A stretch of DNA of 64,000 nt from Pseudomonas sp. ICMP22404. Its GTDB lineage: Bacteria; Pseudomonadota; Gammaproteobacteria; Pseudomonadales; Pseudomonadaceae. The notes below the pieces were generated by a model. The model did no database searches. It saw only the letters and a program-made list of their open reading frames with translations, and was not told the origin of the DNA. Below, in pieces: positions 17,534-26,471 of the stretch; position 1 is the stretch's first letter, and each line of letters starts with the position of its first letter. A program made the translations under genes and the position numbers. The DNA lies in assembly GCF_006227205.1 (NCBI RefSeq), contig NZ_VCNG01000001.1, positions 684,326 to 748,325 on the forward strand, written 5' to 3'.

Positions 17534-18008
17534 CCAGAGCGGCTGGTTATTCGAGCTTCACAACCGCCCATCCTATGCGGCATTTTGTCCCGTCACCTCT
17601 CTCTTTTCCCTGACGTCTGACCGTATATCGGAGAGCTTTCCAGCTCTCGCCGTTGCCCTCGGCTCGTCCGTGGGTATCCGTTTTATCGGTTTTCCCGACA
17701 GATGAAATAAAGCCCGGCTACGCTGAAACCGCCGCTTCACGGCATTTATGCCTGCTGAAATGTCGCATTCGAACCGCTTGGGATGCGGGTTTTATTTTGA
17801 AAATCTCATGCCGATTCGGCATAGGGTAGGCGTTTACGGCATTAGACGTGCCCCCCTCGCATCGCAATAGTTGCGCCTTTTTTCGCCCGCCAGTAAGCCG
17901 CCAGCGCGCGCTCGGGGTGACCTTATACGGGGGCAGGAGCACGATTCGTATCACCATGGGTGGTTCGATTTGTTTCTGTCCGAGTCCAATCGAAGTAAGG
18001 GTAACGAT
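17534..18008. other. Remainder of the gap upstream of gltP
   Basis: No supportable gene. Notable are a hairpin GAGAGCT-ttcc-AGCTCTC near 17630-17647 and an AT-richer stretch at 17780-17830 (cgggttttattttgaaaatctc). There is GC-rich leader-like sequence up to the gltP ribosome site (gtaaggg at about 17996). The gltP promoter and a long 5' leader probably lie here. Confidence 0.45.
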
Positions 18009-19340
18009 ATGAAGAAGGCAAAATTAAGCCTCGCCTGGCAGATCCTCATCGGTCTCGTGCTCGGTATTGCACTGGGCGCGCTGCTCAACCACTTCAGTGC
18101 CGAGAAGGCCTGGTGGATCAGCAACGTGCTGCAACCGGCGGGCGATATCTTTATCCGTCTGATCAAGATGATCGTGATCCCGATCGTGATTTCCTCGCTG
18201 ATCGTCGGCATCGCCGGGGTCGGTGACGCGAAGAAGCTTGGGCGGATCGGCCTCAAGACGATCCTCTACTTTGAAATCGTCACCACCATCGCCATTGTCG
18301 TCGGTCTGCTGCTGGCCAACTTCTTCCATCCGGGCAGCGGCATCGACATGAGCACCCTGGGCACGGTGGATATTTCCAAGTACCAGGCCACCGCCGCCGA
18401 AGTGCAGCATGAGCATGCCTTCGTCCAGACCATTCTCAATCTGATCCCGTCGAACATCTTCGCGGCGCTGACTCGTGGCGAGATGCTGCCGATCATTTTC
18501 TTCTCCGTACTGTTCGGCCTGGGTCTTTCCAGCCTGCAATCGGACCTGCGCGAGCCGCTGGTGAAGATGTTCCAGGGCGTGTCCGAAAGCATGTTCAAGG
18601 TCACCCACATGATCATGCAGTACGCCCCGATCGGTGTTTTCGCACTGATCGCGGTGACGGTCGCCAACTTCGGTTTCGCCTCTCTGCTGCCGCTGGCGAA
18701 ACTGGTGATCCTGGTTTATGTCGCCATTGCCTTCTTCGCTTTCGTGGTGCTGGGGCTGATCGCCCGCCTGTTCGGCTTCTCGGTGATCAAGCTGATGCGC
18801 ATCTTCAAGGACGAACTGGTACTGGCCTACTCCACCGCCAGCTCCGAAACCGTGTTGCCGCGTGTGATCGAGAAGATGGAAGCCTACGGGGCTCCGAAAG
18901 CCATCTGCAGCTTCGTGGTGCCGACCGGTTACTCGTTCAACCTCGACGGTTCGACGCTGTACCAGAGCATCGCGGCGATTTTCATCGCCCAGCTGTACGG
19001 CATCGATCTGTCCATCAGCCAGCAATTGCTGCTGGTGCTGACGTTGATGGTCACCTCCAAAGGCATCGCCGGCGTGCCGGGCGTGTCCTTCGTGGTATTG
19101 CTGGCGACCCTGGGCAGTGTCGGTATCCCGCTGGAAGGCCTGGCCTTCATCGCCGGTGTCGACCGTGTCATGGACATGGCCCGTACCGCATTGAACGTGA
19201 TCGGTAACGCCCTGGCCGTGCTGGTCATCTCTCGCTGGGAAGGCATGTACGATGACGCCAAGGGCCAGCGCTACTGGAATTCCCTGCCGCACTGGCGCAG
19301 CAAGGAACCGCTGCCGGCCGGCGAGCCTTCCAGTCGCTGA
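18009..19340 (+). CDS. gltP: Glutamate/aspartate:proton symporter GltP
   Basis: Inner-membrane dicarboxylate/amino acid:cation symporter (DAACS family) importing glutamate and aspartate. The 443 aa protein has eight hydrophobic spans plus re-entrant hairpins. The family signature is seen as AYSTASSETVLPR (serine-rich hairpin), then SFNLDGSTLYQ and GVPGVSFVVL. The start at 18009 (MKKAKLSLAWQIL) has AAGGG upstream; the longer frame from 17871 is non-coding leader. Position after ivy matches PAO1 gltP. Confidence 0.92.
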   Translation: MKKAKLSLAWQILIGLVLGIALGALLNHFSAEKAWWISNVLQPAGDIFIRLIKMIVIPIVISSLIVGIAGVGDAKKLGRIGLKTILYFEIVTTIAIVVGLLLANFFHPGSGIDMSTLGTVDISKYQATAAEVQHEHAFVQTILNLIPSNIFAALTRGEMLPIIFFSVLFGLGLSSLQSDLREPLVKMFQGVSESMFKVTHMIMQYAPIGVFALIAVTVANFGFASLLPLAKLVILVYVAIAFFAFVVLGLIARLFGFSVIKLMRIFKDELVLAYSTASSETVLPRVIEKMEAYGAPKAICSFVVPTGYSFNLDGSTLYQSIAAIFIAQLYGIDLSISQQLLLVLTLMVTSKGIAGVPGVSFVVLLATLGSVGIPLEGLAFIAGVDRVMDMARTALNVIGNALAVLVISRWEGMYDDAKGQRYWNSLPHWRSKEPLPAGEPSSR

Positions 19341-19368
19341 TCCGAAGTGTTGGTGAGAGCAAAAATAC

Positions 19369-19461
19369 CTGTGGGAGCAAAGCTTGCTCGCGATAGCGAT
19401 CTGTCAGCCTCATTGAGCCAGCAGACTTTGCGCTGATCGCGAGCAAGCTTTGCTCCCACAG
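19369..19461. repeat. REP inverted pair (gtgggagc/gctcccac family)
   Basis: The outer arms ctgtgggagcaaagcttgctcgcg and cgcgagcaagctttgctcccacag face each other around a roughly 45-base spacer. It lies between gltP and the next gene and is typical of the P. fluorescens group. Confidence 0.9.
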
Positions 19462-19562
19462 GGAATGCGCTGTGTAACCTGTCTGAACCCCGGAGAAATC
19501 CGGGGTTTGTCGTTTCTGCCAGCCCCGCTATCATTCGCGGCATCTTCCGGGGGATTTAACTG

Positions 19563-20792
19563 ATGCTCAATGGCCTGTGGCTTGGCTTCTTTATCGTGGC
19601 GGCCGTCTCGGCGCTGATGCAGTGGCTGGTGGGTGGCAACGCCGGCATCTTCGCGGCGATGGTGGAAAGCATCTTCGCCATGGCCAAGCTGTCGGTGGAG
19701 GTGATGGTCCTGCTGTTCGGTACCTTGACCCTGTGGCTCGGATTCCTGCGGATCGCCGAAAAGGCCGGCATCGTCGACTGGCTGGCCAAGGCCCTCGGCC
19801 CGCTGTTCCTGCGCCTGATGCCGGAAGTGCCGCCGGGCCACCCGGCCATTGGCCTGATCACCCTCAACTTCGCCGCCAACGGCCTGGGCCTGGACAACGC
19901 CGCTACCCCCATCGGCCTGAAGGCCATGCGCGCCCTGCAGGACCTGAACCCCAGCCCGACCATCGCCAGTAACGCGCAGATCCTGTTCCTGGTGCTCAAT
20001 GCCTCGTCGCTGACGCTGCTGCCGGTGACGATCTTCATGTACCGCGCCCAGCAAGGCGCGCCGGACCCGACCCTGGTGTTCCTGCCGATCCTGCTCGCCA
20101 CCAGTTGTTCGACCCTGGTGGGGTTGCTGTCGGTGGCGTTCATGCAGCGCCTGCGCCTGTGGGATCCGGTGGTGCTGGCTTACCTGATCCCCGGTGCGCT
20201 GGCGCTGGGCGGTTTCATGGCGTTGCTGGCAACGCTCTCGGCCACGGCCCTGGCGGGCTTGTCTTCGATTCTCGGCAATCTGACGCTGTTCGGCCTGATC
20301 ATGCTGTTCCTGGTGGTGGGCGCCCTGCGCAAGGTCAAGGTGTACGAAGCATTCGTCGAGGGTGCCAAGGAAGGGTTCGACGTTGCCAAGAGCCTGCTGC
20401 CCTACCTGGTGGCGATGCTGTGCGCGGTGGGTGTACTACGGGCTTCGGGTGCCCTGGATTTCGGTCTGGACGGTCTCCGGCACCTGGTGCAGTGGGCCGG
20501 CTGGGACACGCGCTTCGTCGATGCCTTGCCGACGGCCATGGTCAAGCCGTTCTCCGGCAGCGCCGCCCGGGCAATGCTGATCGAAACCATGAAGACGTCC
20601 GGCGTGGACAGTTTTCCCGCCCTGGTGGCGGCGACGGTCCAGGGCAGCACCGAGACCACGTTCTATGTGCTGGCGGTGTACTTCGGGGCCGTGGGCATCC
20701 AGCGGGCGCGGCATGCGGTGGGCTGTGCGTTGCTGGCGGAACTGGCCGGAGTGCTGGGGGCCATCGGGGTCTGCTACTGGTTCTTCGGCTGA
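19563..20792 (+). CDS. Nucleoside-recognition (Gate) domain membrane protein, SpmA-SpmB fusion type
   Basis: A 409 aa integral membrane protein with about ten hydrophobic segments. It has two copies of the Gate/nucleoside-recognition architecture, like a fusion of Bacillus spore maturation proteins SpmA and SpmB. Characteristic is NFAANGLGLDNAATPIGLKAM around 100-120 in the first half and VQGSTETTFYVLAVYFGAVGI in the second. Function in Gram-negatives is unknown; a transport role is inferred from the family. It lies between REP elements and so is probably monocistronic. Confidence 0.83.
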   Translation: MLNGLWLGFFIVAAVSALMQWLVGGNAGIFAAMVESIFAMAKLSVEVMVLLFGTLTLWLGFLRIAEKAGIVDWLAKALGPLFLRLMPEVPPGHPAIGLITLNFAANGLGLDNAATPIGLKAMRALQDLNPSPTIASNAQILFLVLNASSLTLLPVTIFMYRAQQGAPDPTLVFLPILLATSCSTLVGLLSVAFMQRLRLWDPVVLAYLIPGALALGGFMALLATLSATALAGLSSILGNLTLFGLIMLFLVVGALRKVKVYEAFVEGAKEGFDVAKSLLPYLVAMLCAVGVLRASGALDFGLDGLRHLVQWAGWDTRFVDALPTAMVKPFSGSAARAMLIETMKTSGVDSFPALVAATVQGSTETTFYVLAVYFGAVGIQRARHAVGCALLAELAGVLGAIGVCYWFFG

Positions 20793-20803
20793 CACCGAGT
20801 TTC

Positions 20804-20941
20804 TGTGGGAGCGGGCTTGCCCTAATGCAAGTCTGTCAAGCCACAAACCTAATGTGGGAGCCAAGCTTGCTCGCGATAGCGACAGACCAGTCACATTGTT
20901 GCTGACTGACTTACCGCAATCGCGAGCAAGCTTGGCTCCCA
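20804..20941. repeat. REP half-site plus full REP inverted pair
   Basis: A lone left arm, ctgtgggagcgggcttgccc (20805-20823), is followed by a full pair. The pair runs from tgtgggagccaagcttgctcgcgatagc at 20852 to gcgagcaagcttggctcccac ending at 20941. It separates convergent genes. Confidence 0.88.
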
Positions 20942-20993
20942 CGGGTTTTGCGTCGTTTGATTCTTAGCTGACGGGTATCAGGGCTCGTCCTGC

Positions 20994-22013
20994 TCATTCG
21001 GTTACGTTGAAACGCAGCACCCCAATCATCTGTCCGTTCTCTGTCAGTACCCGTACCTGCCATTTGCCCGTCGGGTTATCCGGGAAATTCTGCTTGTGGG
21101 TCCAGGCGCGGTAGCCTTCCTTGCGTCCGCCATGGATGTCCAGGGCGATGCGGTCCACTTCTTTGCCGTTGAACTGCCAGACGTGATAGATCCGCTCATC
21201 CAGCCCACGCGGCGCATTGATGGCGGTATAGGCATACAGGCCATTGCCGCGGATCTGCGCGGCGCTGACTTCCTTGAGACTGTCACCGGGTGTGCGGTCT
21301 TCCAATTGCGTGCTGATCGCCACTTCGGTCATCCACAGCGTGGCCGGTGGTACCCAGGAGCGCAGCACCCACCCGGCGGCGCCAATGCCCAGGGTGATGC
21401 ACAGGATTGCCAGTGCGTTACGTACGGTGCGGATCGGAAAGATCGAGGCCAGGCTCGGGAACGACAACAGCATGGCGATGCCCAGCGCCAGCTTGAAGCT
21501 CTGGTCGGTGGTCAGGTGCATGATGATCGGCAGCGCCGTGAGCAGGGCGGCGAACAGCGTCAGCGTATGCAACGCCAGGAACGCCCAGCGTCGGGGCGCC
21601 AGCCATTTGTAATACAGCGGATCGGTGATCGAAATCAGCCCTGACGCCCCCAGCAACCCGGTGAAAACCAACTGGCTGCTGTTCCAGGTGGTGGTAATCA
21701 GGAAAAACGGCAGGACAAAGAACAGGCTTTCCTGGTGAATCATCTGCGTGGCGTAACGCAGCAACGGCTGCGGTATTTCCCGCTTGAAAATTCGCGTGAA
21801 CAGCCGGGTCAGACTGTTTTCCAGCATCAGCCAGAGCCAGCTCACCAGCATCAGGATGGCGATCCAGGTGGCCAGGCCCTGTTGGCGGTCCACCAATATG
21901 AAACTGCCGGCGCCGGAGATGAAACCGCCGAGCGCAATGACCCCGGGATAGCGCTTCATCAATTCAAGAATGCGCTGGATGTAATGAGTCAGGGTCTGCA
22001 TTAGGCGGTTCAC
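20994..22013 (-). CDS. DUF5924 membrane protein with C-terminal DUF2914-like domain
   Basis: A 339 aa membrane protein. The N-terminal half has about six hydrophobic spans (for example VIALGGFISGAGSFIL, GLATWIAILMLVSWLWLML). The C-terminal roughly 110 residues are periplasmic, beta-rich and DUF2914-like (GLDERIYHVWQFNGKEVDRI, WTHKQNFPDNPTGKWQVRVLTENGQ split across the end). Function is unknown. The first codon is GTG at 22013; an ATG four codons later (22001) is equally plausible, and neither has a strong ribosome site. Confidence 0.75.
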   Translation of the reverse strand: MNRLMQTLTHYIQRILELMKRYPGVIALGGFISGAGSFILVDRQQGLATWIAILMLVSWLWLMLENSLTRLFTRIFKREIPQPLLRYATQMIHQESLFFVLPFFLITTTWNSSQLVFTGLLGASGLISITDPLYYKWLAPRRWAFLALHTLTLFAALLTALPIIMHLTTDQSFKLALGIAMLLSFPSLASIFPIRTVRNALAILCITLGIGAAGWVLRSWVPPATLWMTEVAISTQLEDRTPGDSLKEVSAAQIRGNGLYAYTAINAPRGLDERIYHVWQFNGKEVDRIALDIHGGRKEGYRAWTHKQNFPDNPTGKWQVRVLTENGQMIGVLRFNVTE

Positions 22014-22096
22014 AGTAAGTCGTAGGAAATATCCCTGACAGAGTATCGTCCGGACACCTGTATGGCGAGGCTCGCATCCGCCTCTGTGGTCAGGGA

Positions 22097-22182
22097 CTGT
22101 GGGAGCAAAGCTTGCTCGCGACGCAGGCGACGCTATTCAGAAAGACTTCATCAACTTCATCGCGGGCAAGCCTTGCTCCCAC
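22097..22182. repeat. REP inverted pair (gtgggagc/gctcccac family)
   Basis: Left arm ctgtgggagcaaagcttgctcgcg, right arm cgcgggcaagccttgctcccacc. It lies between the M16 gene end and the DUF5924 gene start, both on the minus strand. Confidence 0.88.
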
Positions 22183-22210
22183 CGGCCTTGCGTCTTCACG
22201 TCTTGTTGTC

Positions 22211-23587
22211 TCAAACCCGGCGACGCAACCGCCACACCACCAGCCCCAATAGCAACAACCCCAGCAAGCCGCTTACTCCCCACACTAGCTCGTCGTCACT
22301 GAGCAACGACCTCTCGATGCGCAGGTAGCCCGGGTCCTTGAGCAGTTCGCGCAGGGCCTGGTTGGCTTGTTCCAGGCTCACCGACTGCAAGCGCACGGCC
22401 GGGTTGGCGAAGCGGCCGTCTTCATAGTCGCCCAGGGCGCCCCAGTAATAATCGGCCAGGGCGCTGTTGCCTTGAACCGCCCAGGTCTGGTGGGCGATGG
22501 CTGCACGTTTGATGCGCATGAAGCTGTCCGGGTCCAGCCCGTCCTTGAGCAACGTCCTGCGCAATTCTTCGAGGGCCTGTTCGGCTTGCGGCAGGTCTTC
22601 GCGGGCGAGGTCCGCGTTCAGGCTGAGAAAGCCGACGCCGCCGAACACCTCACGTTCCACCCACGGGCCATAGGACAGGCTGCGGGCCAGGCGCAGCTGG
22701 CGATAGAGGGCCCAGTCCAGATAGTTCTTGAGCAGGTCGAAGGTTTCGTCGTGTTGTTCTTCCAGTACCGGCTCCGGGAACAGCCAGTGCAGCTTGGCAC
22801 CATCGCCCACCAGGCTGCGGATCAGGTTGCGCTTGGTCACGGCGCTGTAGCGGATCTGCGGCAATGCCTCATGGGCGCTGGGCTCGACCGGCTTGAGTTT
22901 GCCGTAGGTGCGCTCCAGGTAGGCCGGCAGCAAGCGGTCGAGGTCGCCGACCACGATCAGCGTCATGTTGTTCGGTGCATACCAGGCTTTGCGAACCTGT
23001 TCGAGCCGGGCGAGGGTGTGGTGCTCGACCTCGGCCCGTTCCGCGCAGCGCAGGCCCAACTCCACCGCCAACTGGTTGCTGGCCTTGTGTCCCAGGTCCT
23101 GGCGGTCGAGCCAGCGTTGCAGGTGGGTGTAGTGGCCGCCGTCCTCGCGCTCGACCACCCGTTTCGCCGCCTCCAGGGCCTTTTCGTCGATGCGGGTACG
23201 GGTCAGCACCGCCAGCAGCAGGTCGAGGATCTTGCGCTGGTTGCTCGCCGGTGCCTCGATGACAAACGTGGTATCGGCGTTGTTGGTGAAGGCGTTCCAC
23301 TCGCCACCCAGCGCCTGCATCCGCTCTTCCAAGGCACCTTCGCCGCCTTCATCGATCCCGCTGAACAGCGCGTGCTCGAGCAGGTGCGGCAGTTCCTTGT
23401 CGGCGCAACTGAAGTCATCCAGGCCTACGCCGACCACCAGCCGGATGGCGACGTGCCCGCGTTCGCTACCAGGCTTGAGCAGCAACTGCATACCGTTGGG
23501 CAGCGTGTAGCCTTCGACCTGGAACCGGTCGAGGGCCACCACAGGCAGCGAACCGAACAAGAAAAGAGCGAATAACAGACCACGCAT
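22211..23587 (-). CDS. M16-family zinc metalloprotease, periplasmic and C-terminally anchored
   Basis: The 458 aa protein has a signal peptide (MRGLLFALFLFGSLPVVA), the inverted zinc motif HLLEH, a downstream zinc Glu in the LEAAKRVVERE region, and the M16 C-terminal lobe. Unusually, it ends in a hydrophobic span plus an Arg-rich tail (GLLGLLLLGLVVWRLRRRV), so it should sit in the periplasm tethered to the inner membrane. The start at 23587 is chosen for the signal peptide; 35 further upstream codons overlap the neighbouring gene. It lies 58 bases after the Na/Pi symporter gene and is probably co-transcribed with it. Confidence 0.85.
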   Translation of the reverse strand: MRGLLFALFLFGSLPVVALDRFQVEGYTLPNGMQLLLKPGSERGHVAIRLVVGVGLDDFSCADKELPHLLEHALFSGIDEGGEGALEERMQALGGEWNAFTNNADTTFVIEAPASNQRKILDLLLAVLTRTRIDEKALEAAKRVVEREDGGHYTHLQRWLDRQDLGHKASNQLAVELGLRCAERAEVEHHTLARLEQVRKAWYAPNNMTLIVVGDLDRLLPAYLERTYGKLKPVEPSAHEALPQIRYSAVTKRNLIRSLVGDGAKLHWLFPEPVLEEQHDETFDLLKNYLDWALYRQLRLARSLSYGPWVEREVFGGVGFLSLNADLAREDLPQAEQALEELRRTLLKDGLDPDSFMRIKRAAIAHQTWAVQGNSALADYYWGALGDYEDGRFANPAVRLQSVSLEQANQALRELLKDPGYLRIERSLLSDDELVWGVSGLLGLLLLGLVVWRLRRRV

Positions 23588-23645
23588 AAACGGCTTCCCG
23601 GCGACTGACAGTCCAACCCTACTGACTGAACAATGCGCCAGATGT

Positions 23646-25304
23646 TCAAGGCGAGTGGGTAATGTCGGACATTTCATCCGCCGCCAGGGCACCGATCTCG
23701 GCCGTTTCCAGCACCACGTAGGCGCTGCCGCAGAACAGCGAATTGAGACGCCGCATGTCGGCGATCAGGTCCAGGTGCAGGGAACTGGTCTCCAGGCTTT
23801 GTACGATTTTGCGCTGCAAGCGGCTGACGTGGGCATGGGCCATTCGTCTTTCCTGGGCGCGAAAGCGCCGTTTCTCTCGCAGCAACTGGCGGGCGCTTTC
23901 CCGATCGGCACTGAGAAACACTGACAATCCCAGCCGCAGGTTGGCGATCAAGTGACTGTGCAACCCCGCCAGCTCCTCCAGGCCGACCTCGGAAAAGGAC
24001 AGGCGTTGCGAGGTCTTCTGCTGCTGCACCTTGCGCAGCATGCGTTCGATGAGGTCGCTGCCGAGCTTCAGGTTGATCGCCAGCTCGATGATTTCTGCCC
24101 ATCGACGGCTGTCCTGTTCGCTGAGGTCTTCGCGGGGCATCTGGGCCAAGTACAACTTGATGGCGCTGCACAGGGCCTCGACATCATCGCCCACGCGCCG
24201 CACTTCCTGGGTCAGCGCCGTCTGCTGGCCGCGCAGCACGTCGAGCATGGCTTCGAGCATGTTTTCGATCAGGTCGCCGATGCGCAACGTCTCCCGGGCT
24301 GCATTGGCCAGGGCCAGGCTCGGTGTGGCGAGGGCTGTGGGGTCCAGGTGCCGGGGTTTGGCTGTGCCATTGGTTTCCGGACGCTCCGGCAGCAGCCAGG
24401 CGCACAGCTTGGCCATCGGCGCGACGCTTGGCAGCAGCACCAGGCAGCGCACGGAGTTGTAGAACAGGTGAAAGCCGATGACGGTTTCCTGGGGGCTGAA
24501 ATCCAGGCCGTCCAGCCACCGTACCAAGGGATCGAGCGCTGGAATGATCAGCAACAATCCGATCAGCTTGTACAGCAGGCTGCCCAGCGCCACCTGACGT
24601 CCGGCAGCGTTTTGCATGCTGGTGCTGAGGAACGCCAGCACGCCGCTGCCAATGTTGGCGCCGATCACCAGGCCAATGGCTACCGGCAGGCTGATCACGG
24701 CTGCGCCGGCCAGTGTGGCGGTCAGCAGCACGGCGGCCAGGCTCGAATAGGAAATCATGGCGAACAGCGCACCCACCAACGCATCGAGCAGGATGTCACC
24801 GGTCAGCGAGGCGAAGATCACCTTCACGCCTTGGGCCTGGGTGATGGGCGTAGCCGCTTCGACGATCAATTGCAGCGCGAGAATGATCAGGCCCAGGCCG
24901 ATGGAGACGCGGCCCATTTGCCCGACGCGGGTCTGTTTGCGCGACAGGAAAAAAATCACCCCGAGGAAAATCAGCAACGGCGACAGCCATGACAGGTCGA
25001 GGGTCAGTACCCGGGCCATCAACGCCGTGCCAACGTCGGCGCCGAGCATGGTCGCCAGGGCAGGGGTCAGCGCCATCAGGCCCTGGCCGACAAACGAGGT
25101 GACCAGCATGGCCGTGGCGTTGCTGCTCTGGACCATGGCGGTGACCATGATGCCGGCGACAAAGGCCAGCCAGCGCCGAGACATGTTCTGGCCGATGACG
25201 TGGCGCAGGTTGGAGCCGTAGACCCGCAGGATGCCGGTACGGACGATGTGCGTGCCCCAGATCAGCAGGGCCACGGCAGAGAGTAGATTCAGCAGGGTCA
25301 GCAT
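23646..25304 (-). CDS. Na/phosphate symporter family protein (NptA/YjbB-like) with PhoU-like tail
   Basis: A 552 aa inner-membrane protein. The N-terminal part (about 1-300) has two inverted Na/Pi-cotransport repeats, with QSSNATAMLVTSF (about 60-72) and a partner repeat around SYSSLAAVLLTA. The C-terminal roughly 220 residues are helical and PhoU-like (LIENMLEAMLDVLRGQ). YjbB in E. coli exports phosphate, so export or homeostasis is likely, but direction cannot be told from sequence. Confidence 0.87.
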   Translation of the reverse strand: MLTLLNLLSAVALLIWGTHIVRTGILRVYGSNLRHVIGQNMSRRWLAFVAGIMVTAMVQSSNATAMLVTSFVGQGLMALTPALATMLGADVGTALMARVLTLDLSWLSPLLIFLGVIFFLSRKQTRVGQMGRVSIGLGLIILALQLIVEAATPITQAQGVKVIFASLTGDILLDALVGALFAMISYSSLAAVLLTATLAGAAVISLPVAIGLVIGANIGSGVLAFLSTSMQNAAGRQVALGSLLYKLIGLLLIIPALDPLVRWLDGLDFSPQETVIGFHLFYNSVRCLVLLPSVAPMAKLCAWLLPERPETNGTAKPRHLDPTALATPSLALANAARETLRIGDLIENMLEAMLDVLRGQQTALTQEVRRVGDDVEALCSAIKLYLAQMPREDLSEQDSRRWAEIIELAINLKLGSDLIERMLRKVQQQKTSQRLSFSEVGLEELAGLHSHLIANLRLGLSVFLSADRESARQLLREKRRFRAQERRMAHAHVSRLQRKIVQSLETSSLHLDLIADMRRLNSLFCGSAYVVLETAEIGALAADEMSDITHSP

Positions 25305-25458
25305 GAGAGGCCCCCTGTTAGCGTCTCAAAGAGACAAGTTGACGATGCCACATCGTTCTTCTTTGTACTTAAGCTGTAGTTGGCGAACGGTTCGGACGCC
25401 AGCATTGCACAGCTAAAGAATTGATTGAAACAAAACTGTCATGAAAAGCACCGCAAAC

Positions 25459-25552
25459 CCTGTGGGAGCGAGCCTGCTCGCGATAGCGGTGTGTCAATCG
25501 ATACTGTTGTGACTGAAAGGACGCTATCGCGAGCAGGCTCGCTCCCACAGGT
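25459..25552. repeat. REP inverted pair (gtgggagcgagcctgctcgcgatagcg subtype)
   Basis: Near-perfect long arms, ctgtgggagcgagcctgctcgcgatagc and gctatcgcgagcaggctcgctcccacag. Same subtype as the elements at 37.7-38.0 kb and 51.3 kb. Confidence 0.92.
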
Positions 25553-25584
25553 CCGGGGTCCAGGGCAACTTTCCTGCGGGCATG

Positions 25585-25608
25585 AAAAAGGGGCTCCAAG
25601 AGCCCCTT
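25585..25608 (-). terminator. Rho-independent terminator of terC
   Basis: Read on the minus strand: AAGGGGCTC-ttg-GAGCCCCTT followed by T residues. It begins 19 bases after the terC stop. Confidence 0.85.
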
Positions 25609-25627
25609 CGTTCATTGCTCCGTCCAA

Positions 25628-26395
25628 TTACTGACCCGGAACGTCCTTGCGCAGTTTCACCGGATCCTGCTGCTTGCGCTTGCGTGCAATCGCGGTGCGC
25701 ATCTTGATGTTGATCGCCTCCACGGCCAGGGAGAAGGCCATGGCGAAGTAGACGTAGCCTTTCGGTACATGGACGTCGAACGACTCGGCGATCAGTACGG
25801 TACCGACCACCAGCAGGAACGACAGCGCCAGCATCTTCAGCGACGGATGCTTGTCGATGAACTCACTGATGGTGCCCGAGGCCAGCATCATCACCAGCAC
25901 GGCCACGATGATCGCCGCCACCATCACCGGCACATGGGAGACCATGCCGACAGCGGTGATGACCGAGTCCAGGGAGAACACGATGTCGATGATCGCGATC
26001 TGGATGATGGTGTAGAGGAAGTTGCCACCCTTGCCCGACGGTTGATCGTCGCTTTCATCGTCGCCTTCCAGTGCGTGGTACATCTCCTGGGAGCTTTTCC
26101 ACAGCAGGAACAGGCCACCGAAGAACAGGATCAGGTCGCGACCGGAGATGCCCTGGCCGAACACTTCGAACAAATCGGCGGTCAGGCGCATGACCCAGGT
26201 GATGGACAGCAGCAACAGGATCCGCGTGATCATGGCCAGGGCCAGACCGAAGATCCGGGTACGCGCCTGCATGTGCTTGGGCATGCGGCTGACCAGGATC
26301 GAGATCATGATGATGTTATCGATGCCCAGGACGATTTCCAGGGCGGTCAGGGTAAAGAAGGCAACCCAGATTTCCGGGTTGGTCAGCCATTCCAT
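25628..26395 (-). CDS. TerC-family integral membrane protein
   Basis: A 255 aa protein with about seven hydrophobic spans. Family hallmarks are LEIVLGIDNIIMISIL near residue 20 and the repeated acidic motif VFSLDSVITAVGM near residue 140. TerC-type proteins are linked to tellurite resistance, and YkoY/Alx-type members to Mn2+ export; substrate here is unknown. A good ribosome site (AAAGGAA, 5 bases) precedes the ATG. It lies downstream of citMHS on the same strand with a 76-base gap. Confidence 0.9.
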   Translation of the reverse strand: MEWLTNPEIWVAFFTLTALEIVLGIDNIIMISILVSRMPKHMQARTRIFGLALAMITRILLLLSITWVMRLTADLFEVFGQGISGRDLILFFGGLFLLWKSSQEMYHALEGDDESDDQPSGKGGNFLYTIIQIAIIDIVFSLDSVITAVGMVSHVPVMVAAIIVAVLVMMLASGTISEFIDKHPSLKMLALSFLLVVGTVLIAESFDVHVPKGYVYFAMAFSLAVEAINIKMRTAIARKRKQQDPVKLRKDVPGQ

Positions 26396-26471
26396 GTGAG
26401 TTCCTTTGAACGAGTGTTAGGCCGCGCCGCGCTTCGGGATAACCAGGAGCGCGGCGCCGCGGGTATTGCTT

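Larger units (their letters stand above)
25305..25627. other. Intergenic region between the Na/Pi symporter and terC genes
   Basis: 323 bases on the minus strand between two same-strand genes. It contains the terC terminator (25585-25608), a REP pair (25459-25552), and an AT-richer stretch at 25340-25440. That stretch presumably holds the symporter promoter. No gene is seen. Confidence 0.6.

Noticed and set aside
17410..17613. A 67-codon plus-strand frame (and a 100-codon minus-strand frame) between ivy and gltP
   Set aside because: No ribosome site or protein-like composition; the region is better explained by stem-loops.
18024..19292. A 422-codon minus-strand frame opposite gltP
   Set aside because: Shadow of a transporter gene: strongly His/Gln/Asp-rich with no hydrophobic core or motif.
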